A stretch of DNA of 64,000 nt from Paracoccus sulfuroxidans (GTDB lineage: Bacteria > Pseudomonadota > Alphaproteobacteria > Rhodobacterales > Rhodobacteraceae): NCBI RefSeq assembly GCF_007830335.1, contig NZ_VLKU01000007.1:124001-188000 (forward strand), given 5' to 3'. A model generated the notes under the pieces. That model did no database searches, was not told where the DNA came from, and saw nothing but the letters and a program-made list of their open reading frames with translations. Positions 52,733-61,363 of the stretch are shown here, in pieces (the first letter of the stretch is position 1; each line of letters starts with the position of its first letter). The position numbers were made by a program, and so were the translations under genes.

Positions 52733-53477
52733 GCTGAAGCGCCGCCTTGGGCTTGCCATCGGCGCGCTGATCGCCATGACCCTGCCCGCGATGGCGGGGG
52801 TCTGCGAAAAGCGTCAGTTCGACGGCAAGGGCTATGTGATCTGCACGGTCGAGGCCGCGCAGGAGCCGAACCTGCAGCTGTGGCTGAACGACCCCGATGG
52901 CAAGGTCATGGGCGATTTCACCGCCGTACGCCGCAGCCTTGCGCCGGATGAGGTGCTGGGCTTTGCGATGAACGCGGGCATGTATCACCCCGATTACCGC
53001 CCCGTCGGCCTTTACATCAGCAAGGGTCGACAAGAGGGCGATCTGGTCACCGCAGGCGGCGGCGGCAATTTCGGCTTGCTGCCGAATGGCGTCTTCTGCA
53101 CCGGCGGCGCGCGCCCGTTCCAGGTGATCGAATCCCGCGCCTTCCAGAAGGCCCAGCCCGAATGTCGGCTGGCCACGCAATCGGGTCCGATGCTGGTCAT
53201 CGACGGAGAGCTGCACCCCCGCTTCCTGCCCGACAGCGACAGCCGCTATATCCGCAACGGCGTCGGCGTCTCGCCCGACGGGCAGACGGCATGGTTCGCG
53301 ATCTCGGACCGTTCGGTCACGTTTCACGAGTTCGGGCGGCTTTTCCGCGACGAACTTGGCGCGCGCGATGCACTTTACTTTGACGGCTCGATCTCGCGCC
53401 TCTATGCACCCGACCTCAACCGCGCCGATTTCGGGCGTAGGCTTGGGCCGATCATAGGACTGACAGGACAGAACTGA
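52722..53477 (+). CDS. Exported DUF2233 phosphodiester glycosidase-like protein
   Basis: A 251-residue protein with signal peptide [20 protein letters not shown] followed by LPAMAG. It belongs to the DUF2233/NAGPA family: [37 protein letters not shown] and YLDG-like [16 protein letters not shown] are conserved. The family hydrolyses phosphodiester-linked sugars in the periplasm in other bacteria; the substrate here is unknown. Its ATG overlaps the rbfA end and it runs into truB with one base between, so an exported enzyme lies inside a translation-related operon. Confidence 0.86.
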   Translation: MTSRLKRRLGLAIGALIAMTLPAMAGVCEKRQFDGKGYVICTVEAAQEPNLQLWLNDPDGKVMGDFTAVRRSLAPDEVLGFAMNAGMYHPDYRPVGLYISKGRQEGDLVTAGGGGNFGLLPNGVFCTGGARPFQVIESRAFQKAQPECRLATQSGPMLVIDGELHPRFLPDSDSRYIRNGVGVSPDGQTAWFAISDRSVTFHEFGRLFRDELGARDALYFDGSISRLYAPDLNRADFGRRLGPIIGLTGQN

Positions 53478-53478
53478 C

Positions 53479-54393
53479 ATGGCGCGAAAAAAGGGACGCG
53501 ATATCCACGGCTGGCTGATCGTGGATAAACCCGCAGGCATTGGCTCGACCGATGTCGTCAGCAAGGTCCGCTGGGCACTGGACGCAAAGAAGGCGGGCCA
53601 CGCAGGGACGCTTGACCCCGATGCGACGGGCGTGCTGGCCGTGGCGCTGGGCGAGGCCACGAAAACCGTGCCGATCCTGACCGATGCGCTGAAGGCCTAT
53701 GACTTCACGGTGAACTGGGGGGCCGAGACCTCGACCGACGATGCCTCGGGTCAGGTGCTGCGCCAATCGGACGCCCGCGCGGAAGCCGATGCGATCCGCG
53801 CGGCGCTGTCGGGCTTCATCGGCGACATCATGCAGGTCCCGCCCACCGTCTCGGCCGTCAAGGTCGACGGAGAGCGCGCCTATGACCTCGCCCGCGAAGG
53901 CGAAGAGGTGCAGCTGGCCGCCCGCCCGCTTTGGGTCGAATCGCTGGACCTGCTGGGCAGCACGTCCGACACCGCCGATCTGCGCATGGTCTGCGGCAAG
54001 GGCGGCTATGTCCGCGCCATCGCCCGCGACCTGGGCCGCACGCTGGGCTGCCTTGGCCATGTGGCCCATCTGCGCCGCATCTGGTCGGGCCCCTTCGACG
54101 CCGAACAAGGCATCGCCTTCGACCGCATCGACCGCGCCAATCAGGCCGAGATCGAGGCCGCGCTCCTGCCCCTCGACGCCGCGCTCGCCGACCTGCCGCA
54201 GATGCAGGCGACCGAGCTTGGCGCCACCCGCATCCTGAACGGCAATCCCGGGCAGGTGTTGGGCCACGCCGATTTCGGCACCGAGGTCTGGGTCAGCCGC
54301 GCCGGACGCGCGCTCTGCATCGGCCGCTACATGGGCGGCGAGGTCCAGCCCTCACGCGTCTTCAACCTGCCCGGCAATCACCAGCCGAACTGA
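53479..54393 (+). CDS. truB: tRNA pseudouridine-55 synthase
   Basis: A 304-residue pseudouridine synthase that makes psi55 in tRNA. The catalytic aspartate is D46 in [37 protein letters not shown] and [19 protein letters not shown] are further TruB motifs. The start [20 protein letters not shown] is standard. It follows DUF2233 by one base. Its stop is overlapped for 16 bases by the convergent MBL gene. In many relatives rpsO and pnp follow truB; here they are at 5-9 kb. Confidence 0.97.
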   Translation: MARKKGRDIHGWLIVDKPAGIGSTDVVSKVRWALDAKKAGHAGTLDPDATGVLAVALGEATKTVPILTDALKAYDFTVNWGAETSTDDASGQVLRQSDARAEADAIRAALSGFIGDIMQVPPTVSAVKVDGERAYDLAREGEEVQLAARPLWVESLDLLGSTSDTADLRMVCGKGGYVRAIARDLGRTLGCLGHVAHLRRIWSGPFDAEQGIAFDRIDRANQAEIEAALLPLDAALADLPQMQATELGATRILNGNPGQVLGHADFGTEVWVSRAGRALCIGRYMGGEVQPSRVFNLPGNHQPN

Positions 54394-55313
54394 TAGGTCG
54401 CCGGGAAAAAGCGATAGCCCGCCTCCGCGTCTCCGCCGATATAGCCAAGCGCGGGGAAGGGGAAGTGATAGGAAATCAGCGGGATCCCCTCTGTCGCCAG
54501 CCGCGCCAGCAGCCGCTTGCGGTTCTCGACGCCCATGTCCTTGTCCACATCGAAGCGGACATGCCAGCCGGGACGCTGCACGGTATAGACATAGTGGTTG
54601 AAGCTGTCGCCCGAGATCAGCAGCTTCTCCCCCTCACTCTCCAGCAGAAAGACCATATGCCCCGGCGTATGGCCAAAGGCCGCCTCGGCGCGAATGCCGG
54701 GCAGAACCTCATCGCCATCCTCGATCAGTCGCGCCTTCGCGATCAAAGGCAGCACATTCGCGCTATAGGCATCGCTGGGATTGGCCGCCCAATATTCATT
54801 CTCCAGCCGCCCCGCCACCAGCAGGGCCTTCGGAAAATTCGGCTTCCCGCCCGAGATCAGCCCGCTGATGTGATCGGGATGCATATGGGTCAGCACGACA
54901 TGCGTCACCTCCTCGGGCGCATGCCCCGCCGCAGCCAAGGCCGCTGCATTGATCTCGGGCATCATGCCCGTGTCAAACAGCACCAGCGCCTCCGGCGTCT
55001 TGACCAGAGTCAGCGCGAATGACGCGCCCGAACGATCCGCCGGAATGAAATTCGCCTTGCTGAGCGCGTTGAACTCCTCCGGATTGGCGCCCAGCCCAAA
55101 GGTCTCGATGGGGTTTTGCGACATGCTGGCCCCGCCCAGCAGGGTCACGACCTCGAAACCACCCAATGAGATGCGATGGACGCGCGGCCCCGGCTCGGCC
55201 GGGCTCTCGGCCTCAGCGGCCTGCGCCTCTACGCGCCCCGCCAAAACCGGCGCGGCGCAGGCGGCAACCCCCAAGGTCATGGCGGCCCTGCGACTGATAT
55301 CCAGATCCTGCAT
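54378..55313 (-). CDS. MBL-fold metallo-hydrolase with twin-arginine signal
   Basis: A 311-residue metallo-beta-lactamase-fold hydrolase. [20 protein letters not shown] is a probable Tat signal, so it is likely periplasmic. The metal-binding motif HMHPDH is in [14 protein letters not shown], with a later histidine in [16 protein letters not shown] and the aspartate in [10 protein letters not shown]. The fold includes lactonases and sulfatases; the substrate is unknown. GAGGAG lies 8 bases upstream of the ATG at 55313, ruling out the longer frame. It is convergent with truB. Confidence 0.87.
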   Translation of the reverse strand: MQDLDISRRAAMTLGVAACAAPVLAGRVEAQAAEAESPAEPGPRVHRISLGGFEVVTLLGGASMSQNPIETFGLGANPEEFNALSKANFIPADRSGASFALTLVKTPEALVLFDTGMMPEINAAALAAAGHAPEEVTHVVLTHMHPDHISGLISGGKPNFPKALLVAGRLENEYWAANPSDAYSANVLPLIAKARLIEDGDEVLPGIRAEAAFGHTPGHMVFLLESEGEKLLISGDSFNHYVYTVQRPGWHVRFDVDKDMGVENRKRLLARLATEGIPLISYHFPFPALGYIGGDAEAGYRFFPATYQFGW

Positions 55314-55421
55314 CTTCGCTGCTCCTCTGACGATTGACCCGTCCAGAGTAACCACCCGCAAGCCGATCCGGATCCCCGCATCTTCTTCGTTGTCCAAATA
55401 CCCATTCTTCGACCCAAGGCC

Positions 55422-56069
55422 TCAGAAGGGCGCCGGTTCCTGAAAGCTCATCATCACGCCGCTGTCGGGATGACGGATGCGCAGGCTCTCGGCATGCAGC
55501 ATCAGGCGCGGGAAATCCGCAGCCTCCCCCTCGGCATAAAGCGGATCGCCCAGGATCGGATGGCCCAGCGACAGCATATGCACGCGCAGCTGATGGCTGC
55601 GCCCGGTCACCGGCATCAGCCGCACCCGCGTCTCATTGCCGGTGTGGCGGACGACGCGCCAATCGGTCTGCGCGGACCTGCCGTTTTCATGATCGACCAT
55701 CTGCCGGGGACGGTTCGGCCAGTCGACGATCAAGGGCAGATCGACGCGGCCCTCTTTCGGCTCCAGCCGCCCGTAGAGGCGCGCCACATAGGTCTTCTTG
55801 ACCAGCCGCTCTTCGAACTGCCGCGCCAGATGGCGCTGGGCATGCGGCGTCAGGCCAAAGATCATCACGCCCGAGGTGTCCAGATCCAGTCGATGCACCA
55901 GCAGCACGGTCGGAAACGCCCCGCGCAGACGCGCGATCAGGCAATCCGCCCGATCCTCACCCCGACCCGGCACCGACAAAAGCCCGCTGGGCTTGTTGAC
56001 CACCAGAATCTCGTGATCGGCATGGAGGATCCCCGGCGCCTCATCCGGAGGGGCATAGACAAAGCTCAT
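55422..56069 (-). CDS. RluA-family pseudouridine synthase
   Basis: A 215-residue RNA-modifying enzyme. The catalytic aspartate lies in VHRLDLDTSGVMIFGLT; ILVVNKPSGLLSVPGRGED and VRLMPVTGRSHQLRVHMLSL are conserved. It has no S4 domain and is short, like RluA-type synthases acting on 23S rRNA or tRNA; the target is not determined. The open frame to 56351 is a false extension; the ATG at 56069 overlaps the upstream LysE gene by 4 bases and the motif MSFVYAPPDEA begins there. Confidence 0.88.
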   Translation of the reverse strand: MSFVYAPPDEAPGILHADHEILVVNKPSGLLSVPGRGEDRADCLIARLRGAFPTVLLVHRLDLDTSGVMIFGLTPHAQRHLARQFEERLVKKTYVARLYGRLEPKEGRVDLPLIVDWPNRPRQMVDHENGRSAQTDWRVVRHTGNETRVRLMPVTGRSHQLRVHMLSLGHPILGDPLYAEGEAADFPRLMLHAESLRIRHPDSGVMMSFQEPAPF

Positions 56070-56692
56070 TTCACCACAAGCCGAATGGCCAGCCCGGCAA
56101 ACATCACGGCGGCGATCTTGTTCAGAATGCCCATGCGCTTGCCCATCACGCTGCCCGCCAGCCCGGCCACGATGCCATAGCCCATGGTGACCAGCGTTCC
56201 GCTGATGACAAACATCAGCCCAAGGCCAAAGATCTGCTGCCAGATCGGGCCGTATTCGGGGCGGGTGAACTGCGGCAGGAAGGCCAGAAGGAACAGCACG
56301 GGCTTCGGGTTCAAGAGGTTCAACATCATCCCCCGCCGGATGATGTTCCACGTCCGGACCGAACCGCGCGCCGTCGGATCAACCTCGCCCGCCGTCCAGC
56401 TTTTCCACGCCAGAAACAAAAGATAGCCCGCGCCCGCATATTTGATCACCGTCAGCGCCTCGGGGTGGGCGGCGACAAGCGCGCCCAGCCCGACAGTCGC
56501 CAGCACCAGATGCACGATCACGCCCATCCCGACGCCAAACCCGGCCAATGCGCCCGCGCGTGGCCCGCCCTGCAGGCCGCAAGCGCTGGCAAAGAACACA
56601 TCCTGCCCCGGCGCGAAATTCAGCACCAGCGCGCCCCCCATGAAGGTCAGGATCGCCTGCAGCGGGATGTTCATCATCGTGTCCCAGATCAT
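56066..56692 (-). CDS. LysE/RhtB-family amino acid exporter
   Basis: A 208-residue membrane exporter with about five or six helices. The signature LNFAPGQDVFFASACGLQGG near residues 23-42 and LLNLLNPKPVLFLLAFLPQF near 125-145 are family hallmarks. It expels amino acids such as homoserine, threonine or lysine, but the substrate is not known here. Its stop overlaps the pseudouridine synthase start as ATGA, so the pair is co-translated. The ATG at 56692 is preceded by GGACAGGACCGCG. Confidence 0.9.
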   Translation of the reverse strand: MIWDTMMNIPLQAILTFMGGALVLNFAPGQDVFFASACGLQGGPRAGALAGFGVGMGVIVHLVLATVGLGALVAAHPEALTVIKYAGAGYLLFLAWKSWTAGEVDPTARGSVRTWNIIRRGMMLNLLNPKPVLFLLAFLPQFTRPEYGPIWQQIFGLGLMFVISGTLVTMGYGIVAGLAGSVMGKRMGILNKIAAVMFAGLAIRLVVK

Positions 56693-56801
56693 CGCGGTCC
56701 TGTCCCCGGTCGCGCCTGGCGCGAGTTGCGAAATTCGACTCGGGCTCTTTTAATCCGCCGCGCCGGTCATGAAAACAGCGCAGCGCATCCGTATGCCGGG
56801 C

Positions 56802-57257
56802 TCACAACTGGCCGAAGGTCTCGGCGAGGATGGCCTGCAGTGCCTCGGAATCCGCTTCCGTGAAGGCGTCAGGCTGGTCGCTGTCGATGTCGAGAACACC
56901 GATCAACCGCCCACCAGAGGCATAGACAGGGATCACCAGTTCCGACCGGGTGCTGCTGGCGCAGGCGATATGGCCGGGGAAGGCATCGACATCGGGGACC
57001 AGCTGCACCTGACCCGTGCGGGCCGCCGCGCCGCAGACCCCGCGCGAGAACGGGATCACCAGACAGCCGTGACCGCCCTGATAGGGGCCGATCTTCAGCA
57101 TCTCGGGTCCGGTGACGCGGTAAAAGCCCGTCCAGTCAAACCGGTCGTCGGCGTGGTGGATCTCGCACGCCAGGGTCGCCATCAGCGCGACCTCATCGGT
57201 CTCGCCATGGGTCAGGCTGCGAAGGGTGCGGGCAAGGGTGGGATAATCGACGATCAT
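56802..57257 (-). CDS. msrC: Free methionine-(R)-sulfoxide reductase (GAF domain)
   Basis: A 151-residue single GAF domain that reduces free methionine-R-sulfoxide with thioredoxin. The three functional cysteines are C65, C75 and C99 (GGHGCLVIPFSRGVCGAAA and HIACASSTRSELVIPV). Their spacing of 10 and 24 residues equals that of C84, C94 and C118 in the E. coli enzyme, which is strong support. It is monocistronic; 109 non-coding bases with no obvious element separate it from lysE. Confidence 0.93.
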   Translation of the reverse strand: MIVDYPTLARTLRSLTHGETDEVALMATLACEIHHADDRFDWTGFYRVTGPEMLKIGPYQGGHGCLVIPFSRGVCGAAARTGQVQLVPDVDAFPGHIACASSTRSELVIPVYASGGRLIGVLDIDSDQPDAFTEADSEALQAILAETFGQL

Positions 57258-57299
57258 GCGCGCCAGTCTAGGCCCAAGCCCAAGGCCACGCCACGCAAA

Positions 57300-57779
57300 T
57301 CAGCGGAAACGGCGCGAGCGCTGCAGCGCGCCAAGCGTCAGGGCTGTGGCAACAAGACAGCCCAGCGTGCGCAGGTGGTTCAGCATGGTCCAGCGCTGCT
57401 GATACTGCCCCCACATCGCCAGCCCCTCGGCCGAGGTCGGGTCAATCACCGCCAGCGCCCGGTTCAGTGGCACATTCCCCCAGGCCGTCAGCGCGAACCC
57501 CGCCAGCAGATAGACCACGCTGCCCGACAGCAGCCACGGCCAGCCGGTGCCGCGCGACAAGATCGCGCCAAGCGCCCCCAGAACCGCTGCCACCAGCGCG
57601 CCCCAGAAACCGATGGCGAACCAGGGATTGATGACCGCGATATTGATCTGCTGCATCGCCAGCATGCCGCTGTCGGCGGGCATCCGGTTCAGCCCCGGCA
57701 TCACCACGACGGAAAAGGCAAAGAAGAACCCGGCCATCAGGCCGAAAAAGACCACACAGACGGCGGCGAGCAAACGCAT
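57300..57779 (-). CDS. DUF1772 membrane protein
   Basis: A 159-residue protein with four predicted transmembrane segments: LLAAVCVVFFGLMAGFFFAF, IGFWGALVAAVLGALGAILS, WLLSGSVVYLLAGFALTAWG and a C-terminal helix. WGNVPLNRALAVIDPTSAEG is the DUF1772 signature; some members are anthrone-oxygenase-like, but most are uncharacterised. GAGG lies 6 bases before the ATG at 57779. It lies between sqdC and msrC on the same strand; no link to sulfolipid synthesis is known. Confidence 0.85.
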   Translation of the reverse strand: MRLLAAVCVVFFGLMAGFFFAFSVVVMPGLNRMPADSGMLAMQQINIAVINPWFAIGFWGALVAAVLGALGAILSRGTGWPWLLSGSVVYLLAGFALTAWGNVPLNRALAVIDPTSAEGLAMWGQYQQRWTMLNHLRTLGCLVATALTLGALQRSRRFR

Positions 57780-57875
57780 GAAAACCTCGGGCACTGATGA
57801 CTGGCCGCCAGATTGCGCCAGCCTTGAAGTCCGGGCAACGCGGCGAAGCGAGGGGCAGCGGTTTCTTGCCCCGGC

Positions 57876-58706
57876 TCAACCCTCGCGCGACTCCGCGATG
57901 ATCTGCGGCAGGTCGCGGTGCAGCCGCTCCAGCCCCTGCGGGGCCCAGCCCAAAGCATGCAGCCGCGCGCAATCCAGCACCCGCAACATCCGCGCATCCT
58001 CGCGCATGGGGGGCTGGTGGTGGCTGCCGGTGATCGCGGCAACGCCGGACAGGAGGTCGTGGTGGTCCAGCGTCAGGTCGCTGACGTTATAGGCCTTGCT
58101 CATCCCGGGATCGCCCAGCACCAGCAGCGCAGCCTCGGCCAGATCGGCGCCATGCACCTCGGTCGCCGCACGCGAGGGCACGGCACGCCCGGCCAGAAAA
58201 TCGCGGATCAGGGGGGCCCATTTCTGCGGCAGACCGGGGCCAAAAACGCCGGTCGGGCGCAGGCTGGCGGTCAGGAAATCCGGCGTGGCCATGTCGGCCA
58301 GCGCGACCTCGGCCTGCGCCTTCACCTCGCCGTAAAGGCTGGTCGGAAGCACGGGCATGTCGTCGGTCAGCAGGGTGCCGTCCGGGTGGCCGTCATGGAC
58401 CGCGCGCGACGACAGGAACAGCACGCGCGCAACCCCGCTGTCCCGCGCCGCCGCGAACAGCCGCAGCGAGCCGTCGAGGTTGTCGCGGATGAAGCCTTGC
58501 GGGTCGTCGCCCTCTCCCCCGCGATAGCGGCCCGGCGCGTGGCGGAAGGCGGCGTGGATCAGGGCGTCATGGCCGGTCAGATCGGGCGCATCGCCAAGGG
58601 TGTAGGCCGGGCGCGACAGGGCGGTGACCTCATGCCCGGCGTCGCGGGCGGCCGCCGCGATCCAGCGGCCCACCAACCCCGTCGTCCCGGTGATGGCGAT
58701 CTTCAT
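57876..58706 (-). CDS. sqdC: NAD-dependent epimerase/reductase, sulfolipid gene SqdC
   Basis: A 276-residue short-chain dehydrogenase of the extended type. The NAD-binding loop is ITGTTGLVGRWIAAAARDAG and the catalytic Tyr-Lys pair is in LPTSLYGEVKAQAEVAL. In Rhodobacter sphaeroides, sqdC follows sqdB and sqdD; mutants make less sulfolipid and accumulate sulfoquinovosyl-dihydroxyacetone. Its exact reaction remains unclear. It overlaps sqdD by 4 bases and completes the sqdB-sqdD-sqdC operon, which strongly supports the assignment. Confidence 0.88.
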   Translation of the reverse strand: MKIAITGTTGLVGRWIAAAARDAGHEVTALSRPAYTLGDAPDLTGHDALIHAAFRHAPGRYRGGEGDDPQGFIRDNLDGSLRLFAAARDSGVARVLFLSSRAVHDGHPDGTLLTDDMPVLPTSLYGEVKAQAEVALADMATPDFLTASLRPTGVFGPGLPQKWAPLIRDFLAGRAVPSRAATEVHGADLAEAALLVLGDPGMSKAYNVSDLTLDHHDLLSGVAAITGSHHQPPMREDARMLRVLDCARLHALGWAPQGLERLHRDLPQIIAESREG

Positions 58707-59548
58707 GCGCGACCCGGTGGGGGCGGAAGATCGGACAGATCGGGCACCGGCCCGTCAGAGGCATGCGCTTTCCACAGATCGATCAGCACGCGCAGGCTGT
58801 CGGCCTTGGCGTGATCCTGCCACGGCTTTTCATATTGGTAATGCAGGATGCGGATGTCTTCCCATTTCCACAATTCCGGCAGGTTCAGCCAGACATATTG
58901 CAGCATGTTGTCGAAGACCGGCAGGCCGTGCCAGTTCGGGAAATAGCTTTCCAGAAAGGTCTGGTCGGTGCGCCGCCAGAAAATACCCGGCTGATCCAGC
59001 CGCGCCAGCATATCCTCGAACCGCGCTTGCGAGGGGCACGCGGTGAAGACGCCCGAGTTCAGGCGGTGAAAATCGGCAAGGCTTTCATAGACATTCGGGG
59101 CCGCGCTGAATTCGGGATAGTCGAACAGCCGGTCGATGTTCTGCAGCACGATGGCATCGGCGTCGATGAAGACCACCTGCCGGTAATCCAGCAACTGCCA
59201 CAGCCGCAGCTTCGCGAAGTTGTAAAGCGGAGAGTGAAAGCCCGGCTTCTCGCCCTTGGTGAAGGGCGCCGCCGCGTGCAGGCGGTCGCGCGCATGGGCG
59301 GCGTTGAACGCCTCCGAGGTCGGCAGCAGCCCGATATAGGGCGTCCGCGCGCCCAAGGCGGCCAGCCCCGCCACGCCCGCACCGTCGCGGTCGGTGTGCA
59401 TGACGACAATATCGGCATCGGTGCGCGTGCGCTTCAGCGAGCGCACCAGTGCCTCGGCCCCCGGCACATAATCGGAATTGGCGACCAAGGTGACAAAGGC
59501 GCGGTAGGACCGCGCCTTGTCATCACCGTGAAAGACCGGCCCGTTCAC
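58703..59548 (-). CDS. sqdD: Glycogenin-like GT8 glycosyltransferase SqdD
   Basis: A 281-residue GT-A glycosyltransferase of family 8. The metal-binding DxD is in VVFIDADAIVLQNIDRLFDY, and LNSGVFTACPSQARFEDMLA is a family segment; IRILHYQYEKPW fits the C-terminal histidine ligand. In Rhodobacter sphaeroides SqdD is the probable UDP-sulfoquinovose:diacylglycerol sulfoquinovosyltransferase. The cytosolic enzyme would act at the inner membrane. The operon is confirmed by 4-base overlaps with sqdB and sqdC. Confidence 0.92.
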   Translation of the reverse strand: MNGPVFHGDDKARSYRAFVTLVANSDYVPGAEALVRSLKRTRTDADIVVMHTDRDGAGVAGLAALGARTPYIGLLPTSEAFNAAHARDRLHAAAPFTKGEKPGFHSPLYNFAKLRLWQLLDYRQVVFIDADAIVLQNIDRLFDYPEFSAAPNVYESLADFHRLNSGVFTACPSQARFEDMLARLDQPGIFWRRTDQTFLESYFPNWHGLPVFDNMLQYVWLNLPELWKWEDIRILHYQYEKPWQDHAKADSLRVLIDLWKAHASDGPVPDLSDLPPPPGRA

Positions 59549-60762
59549 GAGACGGAACGCAGCCTTTTGCCCTCGGGGTCATGCTCGACCCGCTTGGCGA
59601 TATCCTTGGTCCAGGCAGAGACGGCAGGCACGCGCGAGCGGTCGATGCGGTGGGCGTATTTCTTCGCGACCTCGACCACCTCGGTCAGCAGACCATCGGC
59701 CAGCGTGATCGGCTGCAGGCCCAGCGCAAGGAACTGGTCATTCTTGACGATCAGGTCGTTTTCCTCGGCCTCTTTGCGCGGGTTCGGCAGATAGGCAACC
59801 TCGGCCCCGGTCAGCTTGCCGATCAGCTCGGCCAGATCGCGGACGCGGTGGGTCTCGGTCATCTGGTTGAAGATGCGCACGCGCTCACCCGCCTCGGGGG
59901 CGTCGTTCAGCGCGAGCTCGATGCAGCGGACCGAGTCCTGAATATGGATGAAGGCGCGGGTCTGGCCGCCGGTGCCATGCACGGTCAGCGGATAGCCGAT
60001 GGCCGCCTGAATGAGGAAGCGGTTCAGCACCGTGCCGTAATCGCCGTCATAGTCGAAGCGGTTGATCAGCTGCTCGTGCCGACGGGTCTGGTCGGTATGG
60101 GTACCCCAGACGATGCCCTGATGCAGGTCGGTGATCCGAAGCCCGTCATTCTGCGCGTAGAACTGGAACAGGATCTGATCCAGCGATTTCGTCATGTGAT
60201 AGACCGAGCCGGGCTTGGTCGGATACAGGATCTGCTGGCCCTTCTTGCCGCTGGGCGTGTCGATTTCTATATCCAGATAGCCTTCCGGGATCGGCGCGCC
60301 GACACTGGAATAGCCATAGACGCCCATGGTCCCCAGATGGACCAGATGCGCGTCGATGCCGGTTTCGACCAACGCGGCCAGCAGGTTATGCGTCGCGTTG
60401 GTGTTGTTGTTGACGGTATAGACCTTGTGACGGTCGGTCTTCATCGAATAGGGCGCGGCGCGCTGTTCGGCGAAATGGATCACCGCGTCGGGGCGCAGAT
60501 CGGCCAGCCACTGCTTCAACCGCTCGTATTCGGTGGCAAGGTTCAGCAGGTGGAAATGGATCTTGCGGCCCGTTTCTTGCTGCCAGATGCGGCACCGCTC
60601 TTGAATGGAGTCCATGGGGGTCAACGACTGCACGCCAAGCTCGGTATCGATCCAGCGTCGCGACAGGTTGTCGACGATGTGGATCTCGTGGCCAAGGTTG
60701 GAAAGATGCAGAGCGGTTGGCCAGCCGACGAACCCGTCTCCGCCAAGAACAGCGATGCGCAT
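59545..60762 (-). CDS. sqdB: UDP-sulfoquinovose synthase SqdB
   Basis: A 405-residue SDR enzyme that forms UDP-sulfoquinovose from UDP-glucose and sulfite, the first committed step of sulfolipid synthesis. The NAD loop is MRIAVLGGDGFVGWPTALHL; catalytic residues lie in GSVYHMTKSLDQILFQF (Y and K) with T in HLGTMGVYG; QRAAPYSMKTDRHKVYTVNN is the SQD1-specific region. AAGGAG precedes the ATG at 60762. Divergent from the Rrf2 gene, it has a Pho-box-like array and a long dyad upstream. Confidence 0.96.
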   Translation of the reverse strand: MRIAVLGGDGFVGWPTALHLSNLGHEIHIVDNLSRRWIDTELGVQSLTPMDSIQERCRIWQQETGRKIHFHLLNLATEYERLKQWLADLRPDAVIHFAEQRAAPYSMKTDRHKVYTVNNNTNATHNLLAALVETGIDAHLVHLGTMGVYGYSSVGAPIPEGYLDIEIDTPSGKKGQQILYPTKPGSVYHMTKSLDQILFQFYAQNDGLRITDLHQGIVWGTHTDQTRRHEQLINRFDYDGDYGTVLNRFLIQAAIGYPLTVHGTGGQTRAFIHIQDSVRCIELALNDAPEAGERVRIFNQMTETHRVRDLAELIGKLTGAEVAYLPNPRKEAEENDLIVKNDQFLALGLQPITLADGLLTEVVEVAKKYAHRIDRSRVPAVSAWTKDIAKRVEHDPEGKRLRSVS

Positions 60763-60804
60763 CGAATACTCCTTACTTCTCCGCGGCAGGTGTGCGCCGT
60801 GGGT

Positions 60805-60833
60805 GTGTCACTTAAACGACAGTTTTACGATTG
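60805..60833 (-). promoter_or_regulatory. Pho-box-like tandem array upstream of sqdB
   Basis: In the sqdB direction three 7-mers lie at 11-bp intervals with AT linkers: CAATCGT (60827-60833), CTGTCGT (60816-60822) and GTGACAC (60805-60811). They match the CTGTCAT/C PhoB half-site at 4, 6 and 5 of 7 bases. The 11-bp spacing fits PhoB tandem binding. No clear -10 was found. Confidence 0.5.
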
Positions 60834-60846
60834 TCCCGTGAAACTG
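60820..60846. repeat. 27-bp dyad between sqdB and the Rrf2 gene
   Basis: CAGTTTTACG (60820-60829) and CGTGAAACTG (60837-60846) are 10-bp arms with one mismatch and a 7-base centre, a plausible dimeric regulator site overlapping the Pho-like array. A second wide dyad, AGGAAC (60861-60866) with GTTCCT (60885-60890), lies nearer the Rrf2 start. Confidence 0.5.
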
Positions 60847-60911
60847 CTGCAAAACTCTTCAGGAACTCCGAATTCATTGCATGTGTTCCTTTCGAAAGTT
60901 ATGGCTGCGAT

Positions 60912-61358
60912 ATGATCTCACAGAAGACGAAATACGCCATAAAGGCGCTGATGGAACTGGCCGACGAAACCGCCGCCGGCGGAATTGCGCTGACCATCGA
61001 GGAGATTGCCCTGCGTTCGGGCGCGCCCAAGCGTTTTCTGGAGCATATCATGCTTGAGCTGCGCAACGCGGGCTATGTCGGCTCTCGTCGCGGGCGTTCG
61101 GGCGGATATGTGCTGATCAAGAAGCCCAATGAGATCTCGATCGGCGAATTGCTGCGCCAGGTTGACGGCCCGATTGCGCCGCTGCCCTGCCTGTCGCGCC
61201 GATCCTATCAGCGCTGCGAAGACTGCACCGATGAGGCCAGCTGCCGTTTGCGCAAGATGTTCGGTCAGGTGTTCTGGTCCTATCTGCTGCTGATCGAATC
61301 GCTGACGCTGGCCGATCTGGTGGAAGAGGGCGGCCTGCCCGAGCCTGCGGCGCTTTAG
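60912..61358 (+). CDS. Rrf2-family regulator with four clustered cysteines
   Basis: A 148-residue winged-helix regulator. The Rrf2 helix-turn-helix covers TIEEIALRSGAPKRFLEHIM followed by LELRNAGYVGSRRGRSGGYV, with the wing RRGRSGGYVL. The C-terminal part has C93, C102, C105 and C111, arranged CX8CX2CX5C, unlike the three-cysteine IscR pattern but suited to a metal, Fe-S or redox sensor. I start at 60912; the upstream frame to 60831 lies in the regulatory region. Divergent from sqdB, it may control it. Confidence 0.87.
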   Translation: MISQKTKYAIKALMELADETAAGGIALTIEEIALRSGAPKRFLEHIMLELRNAGYVGSRRGRSGGYVLIKKPNEISIGELLRQVDGPIAPLPCLSRRSYQRCEDCTDEASCRLRKMFGQVFWSYLLLIESLTLADLVEEGGLPEPAAL

Positions 61359-61363
61359 CCCGC

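Noticed and set aside
60811..60829. Possible third CtrA box (TTAA-N7-TTTT) before sqdB
   Set aside because: The second half is TTTT, not TTAA, and it is better explained by the Pho-like units and dyad.
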